In this document: in pieces, positions 17,383-26,524 of the stretch
Layout of the letters: every line of letters starts with the position of its first letter
Numbering within the stretch: the stretch's first letter is position 1
NCBI RefSeq assembly: GCF_026183895.1
Contig: NZ_JAPFQI010000017.1
Span: 1-64,000, forward strand
DNA from: Sabulicella glaciei
GTDB taxonomy: Bacteria; Pseudomonadota; Alphaproteobacteria; Acetobacterales; Acetobacteraceae
Length of the DNA: 64,000 nt
Direction of reading: 5' to 3'
Translations under genes and position numbers: made by a program
Notes under the pieces: model-generated
Databases searched by the model: none
Seen by the model: the letters and a program-made list of their open reading frames with translations, nothing else
Told to the model about the DNA's origin: nothing

Positions 17383-19050
17383 ATGTCCGCCAGCCGCGCC
17401 GCCCTGTCCCCGCTCCGCTACGATCCCGCCGTGGAGGAGATCGAGGCCGGGGAGCGGGAAACCGAGGCCAGCCTGATCGAGACGATGCGCGGCATCCAGG
17501 AGACGACCTTCCGGGATTACGGCCACGCGCTGCGTTCCGTCCACGCCAAGAGCCATGCCCTGCTGGAAGGCGAGCTTCGCGTGCTGGGCAACCTGCCACC
17601 CTCCCTCGCGCAGGGGCTTTTCGGCCGGCGTGCGACCTATCCCGTCATCCTGCGGATCTCCACCAATCCGGGCGACATCCTGGACGACGACGTGTCCTCG
17701 CCGCGCGGCCTCGCCGTGAAGGTGATCGGCGTCGAGGGCGAGCGGCTGGACGGCTCCGAGGGCGGGGCGACGCAGGATTTCGTCATGGCGAACGCGCCGG
17801 CCTTCGCAGCGCCGGGCCCCAGGGCCTTCGCGGGCAACCTGTCCCTGCTGGCGGCCAGCACCGACACGGGCCAGGCCTGGAAGAAGGCCTTCTCCGCCGT
17901 GGCGCGTGCCGCCGAGGGCGCGGTTGAGGCGGTGGGCGGCAAGAGCGTGATGCTGTCCATGATGGGTGGCCACCCGCTGACCCATCCGCTCGGCGAGACC
18001 TTCTACACCCAGGTGCCGTTCCGCTATGGCGACTACGTGGCGAAGTTCTCGGTCGTCCCGGTGTCGAGCGAGCTGGTCGCGCTGAAGAACAAGAAGGTGG
18101 ATCTGAGCGGCCGCCCGAATGGGCTGCGCGAGGAGGCGATCGAGTTCTTCCGCCGCCAGGGCGGCGAGTGGGAGTTGCGGGTCCAGCTCCGCACCAATGC
18201 CGAGACCATGCCGGTGGAGGATGCCTCCGTCACCTGGCCGGAAAGCGAGAGCCCCTATCTGCCGGTCGCGCGCATCACCGTGCCGCCGCAGCCCGCCTGG
18301 AGCGAGGCGCGGGCGCGCATCGTGGATGACGGGCTGTCCTTCAGCCCGTGGAACGGCATCGCCGCGCACCGGCCGCTCGGCGCGATGAACCGCGCCCGTC
18401 GCAATGCGTATCGCGAGGCCGCGCAGTTCCGCTCCGCGCGCAATGGCTGCCCGCTCCATGCGCCGCAGACCCGCCTCGTCCTGCCCGACACGGAGGCTCA
18501 GACCTATGGCACCGCGCCGGGCCGGGAGGGTCGGCGCCCGAACACGCCGGATGCGCGCCCCGGCGCCTGGACGCAGCCGATGAGTCCCACTTTCCGCCAC
18601 GCCCTGGCCGGGGCGGCGGGTGGCTTGGCGGCGGGCGCGCTGGTTTCCGCGCTGTTTCTCGGCACCGAGGCGGCGAGTGGCGAGCCCTCGGACCTCGTCA
18701 AGCTGCAGCGCAAGGCGGCCGACCGCGCCGGCCTCGACCATCGCGGCAAGGAGGAGGCGCCGAGCGTGCTGGAGGAACTCTCCGGGCATGGCGGCCACCT
18801 CGTCCTGTCGGCCGTGGCGGGCGCTGCCTATGGCGCGACGGTGAAGGACGAGCATTCGCCTCTCATGGCCGGGCTGGCCTTCGGCCTCGGCTTCCACGCC
18901 CTGGCCTTTGGCGTGGTGGGGCCGGCGCTGGGGCTGGTCCCGCCGCCCTGGCGCGACAGCGCCGGCTCGCAGGCGAAGCATGCGGGGCTGCACGCGCTGT
19001 TCGGCGTTCTGACCGGCGTGGTGGCGCAGCGCGTCGCCCGGCGCATGTAG
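17383..19050 (+). CDS. Catalase-family protein fused to a multi-pass membrane domain
   Basis: A 555-residue protein of two parts. Residues 1 to about 395 resemble the small catalase-like family: SVHAKSHALLEGELRVLG with the distal His, RATYPVILRISTN, TQDFVMANAPAFAA with the distal Asn, and SPWNGIAAHRPLGAMNRARR. The usual proximal heme-Tyr motif is not evident, so catalase activity is unproven. Residues 400-555, from an internal ATG at 18580, hold about four hydrophobic segments and may belong to a DUF1440/YagU-like group (low confidence). No stop separates the parts and the internal ATG has no ribosome-binding site, so a true fusion is likely. It lies alone between two divergent liv operons. 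Confidence 0.75.
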   Translation: MSASRAALSPLRYDPAVEEIEAGERETEASLIETMRGIQETTFRDYGHALRSVHAKSHALLEGELRVLGNLPPSLAQGLFGRRATYPVILRISTNPGDILDDDVSSPRGLAVKVIGVEGERLDGSEGGATQDFVMANAPAFAAPGPRAFAGNLSLLAASTDTGQAWKKAFSAVARAAEGAVEAVGGKSVMLSMMGGHPLTHPLGETFYTQVPFRYGDYVAKFSVVPVSSELVALKNKKVDLSGRPNGLREEAIEFFRRQGGEWELRVQLRTNAETMPVEDASVTWPESESPYLPVARITVPPQPAWSEARARIVDDGLSFSPWNGIAAHRPLGAMNRARRNAYREAAQFRSARNGCPLHAPQTRLVLPDTEAQTYGTAPGREGRRPNTPDARPGAWTQPMSPTFRHALAGAAGGLAAGALVSALFLGTEAASGEPSDLVKLQRKAADRAGLDHRGKEEAPSVLEELSGHGGHLVLSAVAGAAYGATVKDEHSPLMAGLAFGLGFHALAFGVVGPALGLVPPPWRDSAGSQAKHAGLHALFGVLTGVVAQRVARRM

Positions 19051-19064
19051 CGCCGGGCCGGGGT

Positions 19065-19094
19065 TTGCGTCCCCCGCGCGGGCGAGGCTAGGCT
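19065..19094 (+). promoter_or_regulatory. Predicted promoter of the cluster 2 liv operon
   Basis: TTGCGT (19065-19070), 18-nt spacer, TAGGCT (19089-19094), 35 nt before the livK2 ATG. Just after it, GCTTCC and TCC (19092-19101) can pair with GGAGGAAGC (19117-19125), which holds the ribosome-binding site, so the leader may fold onto it. Confidence 0.5.
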
Positions 19095-19129
19095 TCCTTC
19101 CAACGACGGAATATTCGGAGGAAGCCCCT

Positions 19130-20245
19130 ATGCGCCTTTCCCGCCGCGCCCTGCTGGGCAGCGCGATCGCAGCACCGACCCTGGCCCGCGCGCAGGGCGG
19201 CGACCCCTATGTCCTCGGGACGCTGTTCCCGCTCTCCGGCCCCAACGCGGAATACGGCAAGGTCTTCACGGAGGGCGTGCAGCTGGCCATGCAGCACGCG
19301 GAGGCGGAAAGGATGCTGCGCCGCCCGCTCCGCCTCCAGGCGGAGGACACCCAGGCCCTGCCGCAGCAGGCCGTGGTGGGCATGACCAAGTTGGTGAACG
19401 TGGACCGCGCGAACTACGTGATGGTCGGCTTCACCGCCGTCTCCAAGGCCGTGGCGCCGATCGGCGATCGCAGCAAGACCGTCATGGTGAATGGCGGCGC
19501 GGTGGGGCCGGACCTCGCTGGGCTGTCGCCCTATTTCTGGAACACCATCCCGCTGGCGCATCTCGAGACGCGGGAGATGCTGCCCTTCATGATGCGGCGG
19601 AACCTGAAGCGCGTCGCGCTGGTCTACGTGGACGACCCGCTGGGCGACGCCATCCTCGGCATCTTCCGCAACGACCTGCCGCGCGCGGGTGGGGAACTGG
19701 TCGGCTCCTTCTCCATTCCGCGCACGGCGCAGCAATTCGGCCCCGTCGCCGCCCGCATCCGGCAGACGCGTCCGGACACGGTCTACATCGCCAGCTTCGG
19801 CGCGCAGCAGGGCCAGATCATCAAGGGGCTGCGCGACAACGGCGTTTCCGTTCCGCTCACCTCCTATTCGGCGATGAACCTGGAAAGCATCCGCAACCTC
19901 GCCGAGGCGGAGGGGCTGCTCTTCACCTCGCAGCAGACCGACTTCGCCTCGGGCGACGAGCTGACGCGCCGCTACGCCACCGACTTCAAGGCGCGCTTCG
20001 GCAGCGACCCGGGCACCTACAACACCAACTACTACAACGCGACACGGCTCTTCTGCCTCCTCGCCGGGAAGCTGGAGCGGGAGAACAAGGAAGTGAACGG
20101 CGACACGCTGCGCGCCGCGCTGCTGGAGCAGAAGGAGTTCGACCTGGTGGGCGGCCGCGCCACCTTCGACGAGCAGGGCAGCATGACCGCCGCCATCCAG
20201 ATCAACGAGGTGCGCGGCGGCCGCGTGAACGTCGTCACCGGCTGA
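19130..20245 (+). CDS. ABC transporter substrate-binding protein, LivK type (cluster 2)
   Basis: A 371-residue periplasmic binding protein. The signal peptide MRLSRRALLGSAIAAPTLA carries a twin-arginine motif (SRRALLG), suggesting Tat export. The mature chain starts GGDPYVLGTLFPLSGPNAEYG, the usual opening of receptor-ligand-family proteins, and contains DDPLGDAILGIF. It is the first gene of a compact livK-H-M-G-F operon divergent from cluster 1. It is clearly different from the cluster 1 binding protein (shorter, little shared sequence), so the ligands probably differ. Confidence 0.9.
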   Translation: MRLSRRALLGSAIAAPTLARAQGGDPYVLGTLFPLSGPNAEYGKVFTEGVQLAMQHAEAERMLRRPLRLQAEDTQALPQQAVVGMTKLVNVDRANYVMVGFTAVSKAVAPIGDRSKTVMVNGGAVGPDLAGLSPYFWNTIPLAHLETREMLPFMMRRNLKRVALVYVDDPLGDAILGIFRNDLPRAGGELVGSFSIPRTAQQFGPVAARIRQTRPDTVYIASFGAQQGQIIKGLRDNGVSVPLTSYSAMNLESIRNLAEAEGLLFTSQQTDFASGDELTRRYATDFKARFGSDPGTYNTNYYNATRLFCLLAGKLERENKEVNGDTLRAALLEQKEFDLVGGRATFDEQGSMTAAIQINEVRGGRVNVVTG

Positions 20246-21114
20246 TGCTCTTCCTCCAGCTGCTGCTGGGCGGCCTGCAGACCGGGGCGCTCTACGCGCT
20301 CACGGCCTGCGGCTTCGCCCTGATCTTCGGTGCCACCAAGGTGTTCCACTTCGCCCATGGCGCCTCCTTCACCCTGGCCGGCTACCTGTTCCTCCTCCTG
20401 TGGAACAACGGCCACCCGGCCTGGCTGGGCGTGCTGGCGGCCATCGCGGTCGCCACCGGCTTCGGCGTGGCGATGGAGCGCTTCGTCTACCGCCCGATCC
20501 AGCGGCACGAGGGCGGGTTCTTTACCGTCTTCGTCGCGGCCTTCGGCGTGTCGCTCGTGGTGCAGAACCTCGTGGGCATGTGGGCGGGGCGCGGCTTCGT
20601 CGTGGCCGACAGCTCCCTGTCCCGCGCGACGGAGGTGCTGCCGGAGGTCTTCCTGGCCCCGGTCTTCTGGGTCTCGCTCGCTGTCGCGGCGGTGCTGTTC
20701 CTGGCGCTCGGCATCTTCCTGACGCGGCATCCGGCGGGGGTGGCGCTGCGGGCGCTGTCGCAGAACAGCGACCTGATTCGCGCCTACGGCCTGTCCTCGC
20801 ACCGCCTCTCGTTGCTTGCCTTCGCGCTCGGCTCGGCGCTGGCGGCGCCGGCGGCGGTGCTGACCGCCATCACCACCGGCATGAACGAGGCGGTGGGCCA
20901 CCACGTCATGCTGATCTCCATGGCCGCGACCATCGTGGGCGGCGTCGGCTCGCTGAAGGGCGCGGCGCTGGCGGGTCTCTCGCTCGGCGTTGCGGAAAGC
21001 GTGGTGCTGAACTTCGCCGACCCGCAATGGGCCGAGGCGGCGAGCTTCGTCGTGCTGTTCGGCTTCATCCTTTTCCGGCCCTCGGGCCTGTTCGGCCACG
21101 CGGTGGCGCGATGA
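20245..21114 (+). CDS. ABC transporter permease LivH (cluster 2)
   Basis: A 289-residue membrane permease with about eight hydrophobic segments. Family marks are GALYALTACGFALIFGATKV and FHFAHGASFTLAGYLF near the N-terminus and VGGVGSLKGAALAGLSLG near the C-terminus. The ATG shares one base with the livK2 stop (TGATG). Confidence 0.91.
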   Translation: MLFLQLLLGGLQTGALYALTACGFALIFGATKVFHFAHGASFTLAGYLFLLLWNNGHPAWLGVLAAIAVATGFGVAMERFVYRPIQRHEGGFFTVFVAAFGVSLVVQNLVGMWAGRGFVVADSSLSRATEVLPEVFLAPVFWVSLAVAAVLFLALGIFLTRHPAGVALRALSQNSDLIRAYGLSSHRLSLLAFALGSALAAPAAVLTAITTGMNEAVGHHVMLISMAATIVGGVGSLKGAALAGLSLGVAESVVLNFADPQWAEAASFVVLFGFILFRPSGLFGHAVAR

Positions 21115-21983
21115 CCGCCTATCTCGCCAACCTCGCCACGCTGGCCGCGATCTTCGGCATCCTGGCGGCGACGCTGAACGTCGCCGTGGGCTATGCCGGC
21201 ATCTTCTCCGTCGCCCATGCCGTGTTCTTCGGCCTGGGCGCCTATGCCGGGGCGCAGCTGGCCCTGCTCGTCGTGCCGGATGCGCTGCTGGCCATGGTGG
21301 TCGCGGCGCTGGTGGCGGGCGGGCTGTCGCTTTGCCTCGCCCTGCCGGCGCTGCGCGTGCGCGGCGAGTACTTCGTTGCCGCCAGCCTGGGCCTTCAGAT
21401 GATGGCGACCACCCTGTTCACCGAAGCCAAGGGATTGACCGGCGGCATGGGTGGCCTCGTGGGCATCCCGCGCCCGATGATCCTGGGCGTCGAGGTCCCG
21501 ACGCTGGCCCTGGCGCTGACGGCGCTGGTGCTGATCCTGCTGGCCACCTGGCTGATGGCGCGCGGTTCCTTCGGCCGTACGCTGCGCGCCATCCGCGACG
21601 CGGAAAGCGCGGCGGAGGCGCTGGGCAAGAACATCAACGCCGCCAAGGCGCTGGCTGTCGCGTTTGCCTGCGCCGGGGCCGGCGTGGCTGGCGCGCTCTT
21701 CGCCCTGCACATGAGCTTCGTGAACGTGGAAAGCTTCACCCTGGACCAGTCCGTGCTGATCATGGCCATGGTGATCGTGGGCGGGACCGGGACGCTCTGG
21801 GGCCCGCTGCTGGGGGCGGTGCTGCTGCTTTCCCTGCCGGCCGGCCTGTCCTTCCTGCCGTTCATCCCGCCGACGGAGATCGGCGCGGTGCAGCAGATCC
21901 TCTACGGCGCCGCCATGACGCTGCTGATGATCTTCCGCCCCGCCGGGCTGCTGGGCGACATGCGGACGGGGAGGAAGGCATGA
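21111..21983 (+). CDS. ABC transporter permease LivM (cluster 2)
   Basis: A 290-residue LivM-type permease; VGYAGIFSVAHAVFFGLGAY (about 27-46) is the family hallmark, followed by LRVRGEYFVAASLGLQMM and VGGTGTLWGPLLGAVLL. The start is an ATGA overlap with livH. Confidence 0.91.
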   Translation: MTAYLANLATLAAIFGILAATLNVAVGYAGIFSVAHAVFFGLGAYAGAQLALLVVPDALLAMVVAALVAGGLSLCLALPALRVRGEYFVAASLGLQMMATTLFTEAKGLTGGMGGLVGIPRPMILGVEVPTLALALTALVLILLATWLMARGSFGRTLRAIRDAESAAEALGKNINAAKALAVAFACAGAGVAGALFALHMSFVNVESFTLDQSVLIMAMVIVGGTGTLWGPLLGAVLLLSLPAGLSFLPFIPPTEIGAVQQILYGAAMTLLMIFRPAGLLGDMRTGRKA

Positions 21984-22726
21984 GCGGCGCTGCGCATCCC
22001 CTGGTCTGCCGGGACCTGTCCATCTCCTTCGGGGGCGTGAAGGCGGTGCAGGGCGTGTCCCTGGCGCTGCCGGCCGGCAAGGTGCTGGCGCTGGTGGGTC
22101 CGAACGGCGCGGGCAAAACCACGCTGTTCAACCTCGTCACCGGCAATCTTCGCGCCGATGCGGGCGAGGCCACGCTGGATGGCGAAAGCCTCCTCGGGCT
22201 GAAGCCCTGGCAGGTGGCGCGGCGCGGCGTCGCGCGCTCCTTCCAGGACCTGCGCCTCTTCACCCACATGACGGTGCGCGAGAACGCCATGTCGGCGACG
22301 GAGCGCGGCTCCTGGTTCTGGCAGGCGGGGGATGCCAAGGCCCGCGCGGCGCGGGTAGAGGAGGCGCTGGCGGCGACGGGGCTTTCGGACCTCGCGGAAA
22401 GCCGCGCCGTGGACCTCGCCTATGCGGAGCGGAAGTTCCTTTCCATGGCGCGCATCCTGGCCGCCGAGGCGCGGATCTGGCTGCTCGACGAGCCAGCCTC
22501 CGGCCTCGACCTGTCCTCCCGCCAGCGCTTCGCGGGATTGCTGCGCGCGGCGAACGCGCGGGGCATCACCATCTGCCTGATCGAGCACAATCTCGACGTG
22601 GTGGCGGAGCTGGCGGACGAGATCGCCTTCCTGGACCGCGGCGTGGTGCTCGCGGTCGGCGAGCCGCAGGCCATCCTGCGCGACAAGGCGCTGGCCGCCA
22701 TCTATTTCGGGGAGCGCGCGGCGTGA
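21980..22726 (+). CDS. ABC transporter ATPase LivG (cluster 2)
   Basis: A 248-residue ATPase with Walker A GPNGAGKTT, Q-loop region SFQDLRLF, pre-Walker-B AYAERKFLSMARIL in place of a canonical LSGGQ, Walker B WLLDEPASGLD and H-loop LIEHNLDVV. The start is an ATGA overlap with livM. It is distinct from the cluster 1 LivG (different Walker B context), so the two clusters are not a recent duplication. Confidence 0.91.
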   Translation: MSGAAHPLVCRDLSISFGGVKAVQGVSLALPAGKVLALVGPNGAGKTTLFNLVTGNLRADAGEATLDGESLLGLKPWQVARRGVARSFQDLRLFTHMTVRENAMSATERGSWFWQAGDAKARAARVEEALAATGLSDLAESRAVDLAYAERKFLSMARILAAEARIWLLDEPASGLDLSSRQRFAGLLRAANARGITICLIEHNLDVVAELADEIAFLDRGVVLAVGEPQAILRDKALAAIYFGERAA

Positions 22727-23430
22727 ACGCCATCGAGGCGACGGGGCTCACCGCCGGCTATGGCGGCAATGCGGTGGTCGAGAATGTGTCCCTCACCCTG
22801 GCAGAGGGGGAGGCGCTGACCCTGATCGGGCACAACGGCGCCGGCAAGTCCACCTTGCTGCGCGTGCTGTTCGGGCTGCACCGTCCCGACGCCGGGCGCA
22901 TCCGCGTCTTCGGGCGGGAGCTTCCCTCCCACATCCCGGCGGCGCTGAACGCGGCCGGGGTGGCGCTGGTGCCCGAGGGGCGCGGCGTCTTTCCCGACCT
23001 GACCGTGACGGAGATCTTCGGCCTGGCCCTCTGGGCCGGTGGCGTCCCGAAGCCCGAGCAGCCCCGCCGGGTGGAGGAAGTGCTGGACGTGCTGCCGCGC
23101 ATCCGCGAGTTCCTTTCGCGGCGGGCGGGAACCTTGTCGGGCGGCCAGCAGCAGATGGTCTCCATCGCCCGCGCCTTGCTGCTGAAGCCCCGCGCGCTGC
23201 TGCTGGACGAGCCTTCCATCGGCCTCGCCCCCAAGCTGTTCCAGGATTTGCTGGAACCCATCGCCCGGCTGCGGCGGGAGCACGGGGTGGCGCTGCTGCT
23301 GGTGGAGCAGCAGATCCGCGAGGCGCTGGCGATCAGCGATCGCGTGATCGTGATGAAGTCGGGCCGGGTGATCCAGGAAGGGACACCGGACCGCTTCCGC
23401 GACCATTCCGCGCTGATGGAGCTGTTCTGA
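22723..23430 (+). CDS. ABC transporter ATPase LivF (cluster 2)
   Basis: A 235-residue LivF-type ATPase: Walker A GHNGAGKST, signature LSGGQQQM, Walker B LLLDEPSIGLAPK and the family's VEQQ in the switch region. It starts with GTG as a GTGA overlap with livG. It is the last gene of the operon; the convergent tRNA-Thr begins 10 nt after its stop. Confidence 0.92.
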   Translation: MNAIEATGLTAGYGGNAVVENVSLTLAEGEALTLIGHNGAGKSTLLRVLFGLHRPDAGRIRVFGRELPSHIPAALNAAGVALVPEGRGVFPDLTVTEIFGLALWAGGVPKPEQPRRVEEVLDVLPRIREFLSRRAGTLSGGQQQMVSIARALLLKPRALLLDEPSIGLAPKLFQDLLEPIARLRREHGVALLLVEQQIREALAISDRVIVMKSGRVIQEGTPDRFRDHSALMELF

Positions 23431-23440
23431 CGGGAAAAGC

Positions 23441-23515
23441 TGGTGCCGACGGGGAGAATCGAACTCCCGACCTACCGATTACGAATCGGTTGCACTACCG
23501 CTGTGCTACGTCGGC
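23441..23515 (-). tRNA. trnT: tRNA-Thr (anticodon CGT)
   Basis: On the minus strand the acceptor GCCGACG (23515-23509) pairs with CGTCGGC (23451-23445). The anticodon stem ACCGA/TCGGT closes loop TTCGTAA with anticodon CGT at 23483-23481. The T-arm contains GTTCGATTC. Discriminator A and an encoded CCA (23443-23441) complete it. Confidence 0.97.
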
Positions 23516-23530
23516 CCGGCTCTGGCGAGG

Positions 23531-23559
23531 CTCCTACTCCAAGGCCGGGCAGCTGGCAA
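23531..23559 (-). promoter_or_regulatory. Predicted promoter of tRNA-Thr
   Basis: Minus-strand TTGCCA (23559-23554), 17-nt spacer, TAGGAG (23536-23531). The -10 ends 15 nt upstream of the tRNA 5' end, a sensible distance. Confidence 0.5.
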
Positions 23560-23588
23560 CCGCCCCGGCTGCCTGATAGACCCCACGG

Positions 23589-24479
23589 ATGCCTCCTGAC
23601 ACCGACCTCCTGCTCGAACGCCGCCGGCTGAAGCGCCGCCTGGGCTGGTGGCGCGGTGCCGCCGTGCTGCTGCTCGTCCTCGGCGCCTTCCTCGCCTTCG
23701 CGCCGCGCCTGTCCCTGCCGGGGGGCGCCCATGTCGCCCGCCTGCCAGTGCGCGGCTTCATCGGCGATGATTCGCGGCTGATCCGCACCCTGGACGAGGC
23801 CGTCCGCAACCCGTCCATGCGCGCCGTCGTGGTGACGATCGACAGCCCCGGCGGCAGCGTCTCGGGCGGCGAGGCGCTGCACGGCGCGCTGGCCCGGATG
23901 CGTGCCGCCGGCAAGCCGGTGGTCGCCGCCATGGGCGGCACCGCGACCTCGGCCGGCTACATGGTCGCCCTGCCGGCCGAACGCGTCTTCGCGCGCGAGG
24001 CGACGCTGACGGGCTCCATCGGCGTGATCCTGCACAGCTTCGAGGCAACGGAGCTGATGGCGACGCTGGGCGTGCGGGCCAACACCATCGCCTCCGGCCC
24101 GCTCAAGGACCAACCCAGCCCCTTCCGCCCATTGACCGAGGAGGGGAGGGCTGCGCTCGCCGCCGTGGTCGGCGACATGCACGAGCAGTTCGTCGCCATG
24201 GTCGCCACCGGGCGCCGGATGGAGCCGGCGCGGGTGCGCGAGCTGGCCGATGGCCGCGTCATGACCGGGCGGCAGGCGCTGGGCGTCGGCCTCGTGGACG
24301 CGATCGGCGGCGAGGCGGAGGCGCGGCGCTGGCTGGCGCAGCAGCATAACGTTTCCGAATCCCTGCCAATCCGGGATATTGATCCGCGCAACCCGGCGGA
24401 GCGCATCTTCAGCCGCGGCGCCGCCCTGGTCTGGGGCGCCGCCATCGAGTCGCTGGCCACGCTGCTGACGCCGCGCTGA
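23589..24479 (+). CDS. sppA: Signal peptide peptidase SppA-like serine protease
   Basis: A 296-residue short-form SppA (S49 family) that degrades released signal peptides in the inner membrane. One N-terminal membrane anchor (about 20-40) is followed by the protease fold: [17 protein letters not shown] (83-98), the catalytic Ser at 121 in GTATSAGYM and the catalytic Lys at 173 in [12 protein letters not shown]. Both catalytic residues are present. It heads a plus-strand run with ihfB, lapA-like, pyrF and trp genes, an order seen in many alphaproteobacteria. Confidence 0.93.
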   Translation: MPPDTDLLLERRRLKRRLGWWRGAAVLLLVLGAFLAFAPRLSLPGGAHVARLPVRGFIGDDSRLIRTLDEAVRNPSMRAVVVTIDSPGGSVSGGEALHGALARMRAAGKPVVAAMGGTATSAGYMVALPAERVFAREATLTGSIGVILHSFEATELMATLGVRANTIASGPLKDQPSPFRPLTEEGRAALAAVVGDMHEQFVAMVATGRRMEPARVRELADGRVMTGRQALGVGLVDAIGGEAEARRWLAQQHNVSESLPIRDIDPRNPAERIFSRGAALVWGAAIESLATLLTPR

Positions 24480-24553
24480 GCCGTGGAACCGGGATGCTGG
24501 ACAGGGGCGCGGGCTTCGCCTGCAATGATGCCGCGCGTGCCGAGGGGGTGAGG

Positions 24554-24856
24554 GTGACGAGAAGCGAGCTGATCGCGAGGCTGGCGGAGGAATATCCGCA
24601 CCTGCGCGCGCGCGACGTGGAGGTCGTGGTCGCCACGATCTTCGACCGCATCTCCGCCACGCTGGCCGAGGGCGGGCGGGTGGAACTGCGCGGATTTGGC
24701 GCCTTCACCACGCGCCGCCGCGCCGCCCGGACCGGGCGAAACCCCCGCACCGGGGAGGCCGTTGCCGTGTCGGGCAAGGGGATGCCGCATTTCCGGCCGG
24801 GCAAGGAGTTGCGCGTGCGGGTGAATGGCGGCAAGGACCCCGGCGAGGGACGCTGA
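24554..24856 (+). CDS. ihfB: Integration host factor beta subunit
   Basis: IHF is a DNA-bending heterodimer; this is the beta subunit, 100 residues. The HU/IHF signature is clear: [20 protein letters not shown], then PRTG (about 43-66), followed by [14 protein letters not shown]. Two in-frame GTG codons compete. GTG at 24554 gives [12 protein letters not shown], matching the family N-terminus, and has GAGGGGG just upstream; GTG at 24548 adds only two residues. A longer frame with an upstream ATG adds a non-homologous N-terminus and is rejected. Confidence 0.93.
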   Translation: MTRSELIARLAEEYPHLRARDVEVVVATIFDRISATLAEGGRVELRGFGAFTTRRRAARTGRNPRTGEAVAVSGKGMPHFRPGKELRVRVNGGKDPGEGR

Positions 24857-25135
24857 ATGGGCATTGTCGTCACACTGATCCTGGCGGTGCTGGTCGCCGT
24901 CTTCGCGCTGGGCAACCCCCAGGCCGTGGACGTGAATCTCTGGCCGCGCGGCTGGGTGGCCGAGATGCCGCTCTGGCAGGCGATCCTGGTCCCGGCTGCG
25001 CTGGCCTTCCTGGCCGGGGCGCTGGTGGCCTCGGGCGCCGGGCTGCGGAAGCGCCGCCGCCTCGCCGAGCTGGAGCAGGCCTCGCGCCTCATGGAGGCGG
25101 AGCTGGCTTCGCGCGACAAGCCCCGCCGCGCATGA
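24857..25135 (+). CDS. LapA-like membrane protein (DUF1049 type)
   Basis: A 92-residue protein with two hydrophobic segments (about 3-22 and 41-62) and the LapA-type motif [15 protein letters not shown] between them, ending in a basic, helical cytoplasmic tail. LapA (YciS) partners LapB in lipopolysaccharide assembly control in enterobacteria; whether that role holds here is unknown. Its ATG follows the ihfB stop with no gap and its stop overlaps pyrF (ATGA). Confidence 0.82.
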   Translation: MGIVVTLILAVLVAVFALGNPQAVDVNLWPRGWVAEMPLWQAILVPAALAFLAGALVASGAGLRKRRRLAELEQASRLMEAELASRDKPRRA

Positions 25136-25845
25136 TCTCCCGCCCGTCCGGCCCCGCCGGCCGGCTGATCGTGGCGCTCGACGTGCCGGAAGCGGCGCGG
25201 GCCGAGTCGCTGGCCCACAAGGTCGCGCCCCATGCGGGGCTGGTGAAGCTGGGCCTTGAGCTTTTCTGCGCCGAGGGGCCGGGGGTGCTGGGCCGCCTGG
25301 CCAGGGCCGCGCCGGTCTTCCTGGACCTGAAGCTGCACGACATCCCCAACACCGTCGCCGGAGCGGTGCGCTCCCTCGCGCCGCTGGGCGCGTCCATGCT
25401 CACCCTCCATGCCGGGGGTGGCCCCGCCATGATCGCCGCCGCGCGCGAGGCGGCGGAAAAAGCGGGCAGGGAACGGCCGCTCCTCCTCGCCGTGACGGTG
25501 CTGACCTCCATGGACGAGGCGGCGCTGGAGGCGACGGGGGTCAGCGGCGGTGCGGCGGCGCAGGTGGTGCGCCTGGCCCGCATGGCCGTTTCGGCTGGGG
25601 CGGACGGGCTGGTCTGCTCCCCGCGCGAGATCCGGGCTATCCGCGACTCCCTCGGCGAGGCACCGGCGCTGGTCGTTCCCGGCATCCGCCCCGCCGGCGC
25701 CGCCGCAGGCGACCAGTCCCGCGTGGCGACGCCGGAGGAGGCGGTGCGCGACGGCGCGGACTGGATCGTGGTCGGGCGCCCGGTGAGCGGCGCCGGAAAC
25801 CCTGGGGAGGCGGCGCGCGCCATCACCGCTGGCCTGCCGCGGTGA
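25132..25845 (+). CDS. pyrF: Orotidine 5'-phosphate decarboxylase
   Basis: Catalyses the last step of UMP synthesis. The 237-residue product has the short-form fold: LIVALDVP at the N-terminus, the catalytic [13 protein letters not shown] (Asp-x-Lys-x-x-Asp, about 62-75), and the phosphate-binding VVPGIRP and DWIVVGRPV. It overlaps lapA (ATGA) and trpF (GTGA), linking pyrimidine and tryptophan genes in one transcript. Confidence 0.96.
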   Translation: MISRPSGPAGRLIVALDVPEAARAESLAHKVAPHAGLVKLGLELFCAEGPGVLGRLARAAPVFLDLKLHDIPNTVAGAVRSLAPLGASMLTLHAGGGPAMIAAAREAAEKAGRERPLLLAVTVLTSMDEAALEATGVSGGAAAQVVRLARMAVSAGADGLVCSPREIRAIRDSLGEAPALVVPGIRPAGAAAGDQSRVATPEEAVRDGADWIVVGRPVSGAGNPGEAARAITAGLPR

Positions 25846-26465
25846 CCCGCCCACTGGTCAAGATTTGCGGGCTGCGCGACGCCGAGGCGCTGGACGCGGC
25901 GCGCGAGGCGGATTTCGTCGGCTTCGTCTTCTATCCGGCCTCGCCCCGCGCCCTTTCGCCGGAGCAGGCCATCGCCCTGGCCGCGGTGGCACCCGCCGGG
26001 CCGAAGCGCGTGGGCCTATTCGTGGATGCGCCCGACGCGCTGATCGCCGCCGCCCTGCCGGCCCTGGACGTGCTCCAGCTCCATGGGGAGGAGAGCCCCT
26101 CCCGCGTGGCCGAGATCCGCTCCCTCTTCGGCAAGCCGGTGATGAAGGCGATCGGCATCGGCAGCGAGGCGGACCTCTGCTCCATCGCCGATTACGCCCT
26201 CGTTTCGGACTGCCTGCTGCTGGACGCGAAGCCGGCGGCACTGCCCGGCGGCAACGGCACGCGCTTCGACTGGTCCCTGCCGCGCCGCGTCGCCATCCCG
26301 CGCCCCTGGCTGCTGGCCGGCGGGCTGGACCCCGCCAATGTCGCCGCCGCCCTGGCGGAAAGCGGGGCGCCGGGGGTGGACGTTTCTTCCGGCGTTGAGG
26401 CGTCCAGGGGGGTGAAGGACCCGGCGCTGGTCTCGGCCTTCGTGAAGGCGGCGCGGGGCGGCTGA
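25842..26465 (+). CDS. trpF: Phosphoribosylanthranilate isomerase
   Basis: Third step of tryptophan synthesis. A 207-residue TIM barrel with VKICGLRD (catalytic Cys, about 6-13), [26 protein letters not shown] and the C-terminal [11 protein letters not shown] with VDVSSGVE. It starts at GTG, overlapping the pyrF stop. trpB follows after 59 nt. Confidence 0.96.
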   Translation: MTRPLVKICGLRDAEALDAAREADFVGFVFYPASPRALSPEQAIALAAVAPAGPKRVGLFVDAPDALIAAALPALDVLQLHGEESPSRVAEIRSLFGKPVMKAIGIGSEADLCSIADYALVSDCLLLDAKPAALPGGNGTRFDWSLPRRVAIPRPWLLAGGLDPANVAAALAESGAPGVDVSSGVEASRGVKDPALVSAFVKAARGG

Positions 26466-26524
26466 CTCGGGCGGCCGGCCGGGCTATCACCCCCGGCTGA
26501 CGCCGCGACACGGATACCCCTGCT

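Noticed and set aside
15931-18993. 1020-codon minus-strand frame
   Set aside because: Only the last 434 codons (from 17235) match a protein family. The upstream part is antisense to the catalase-like gene.
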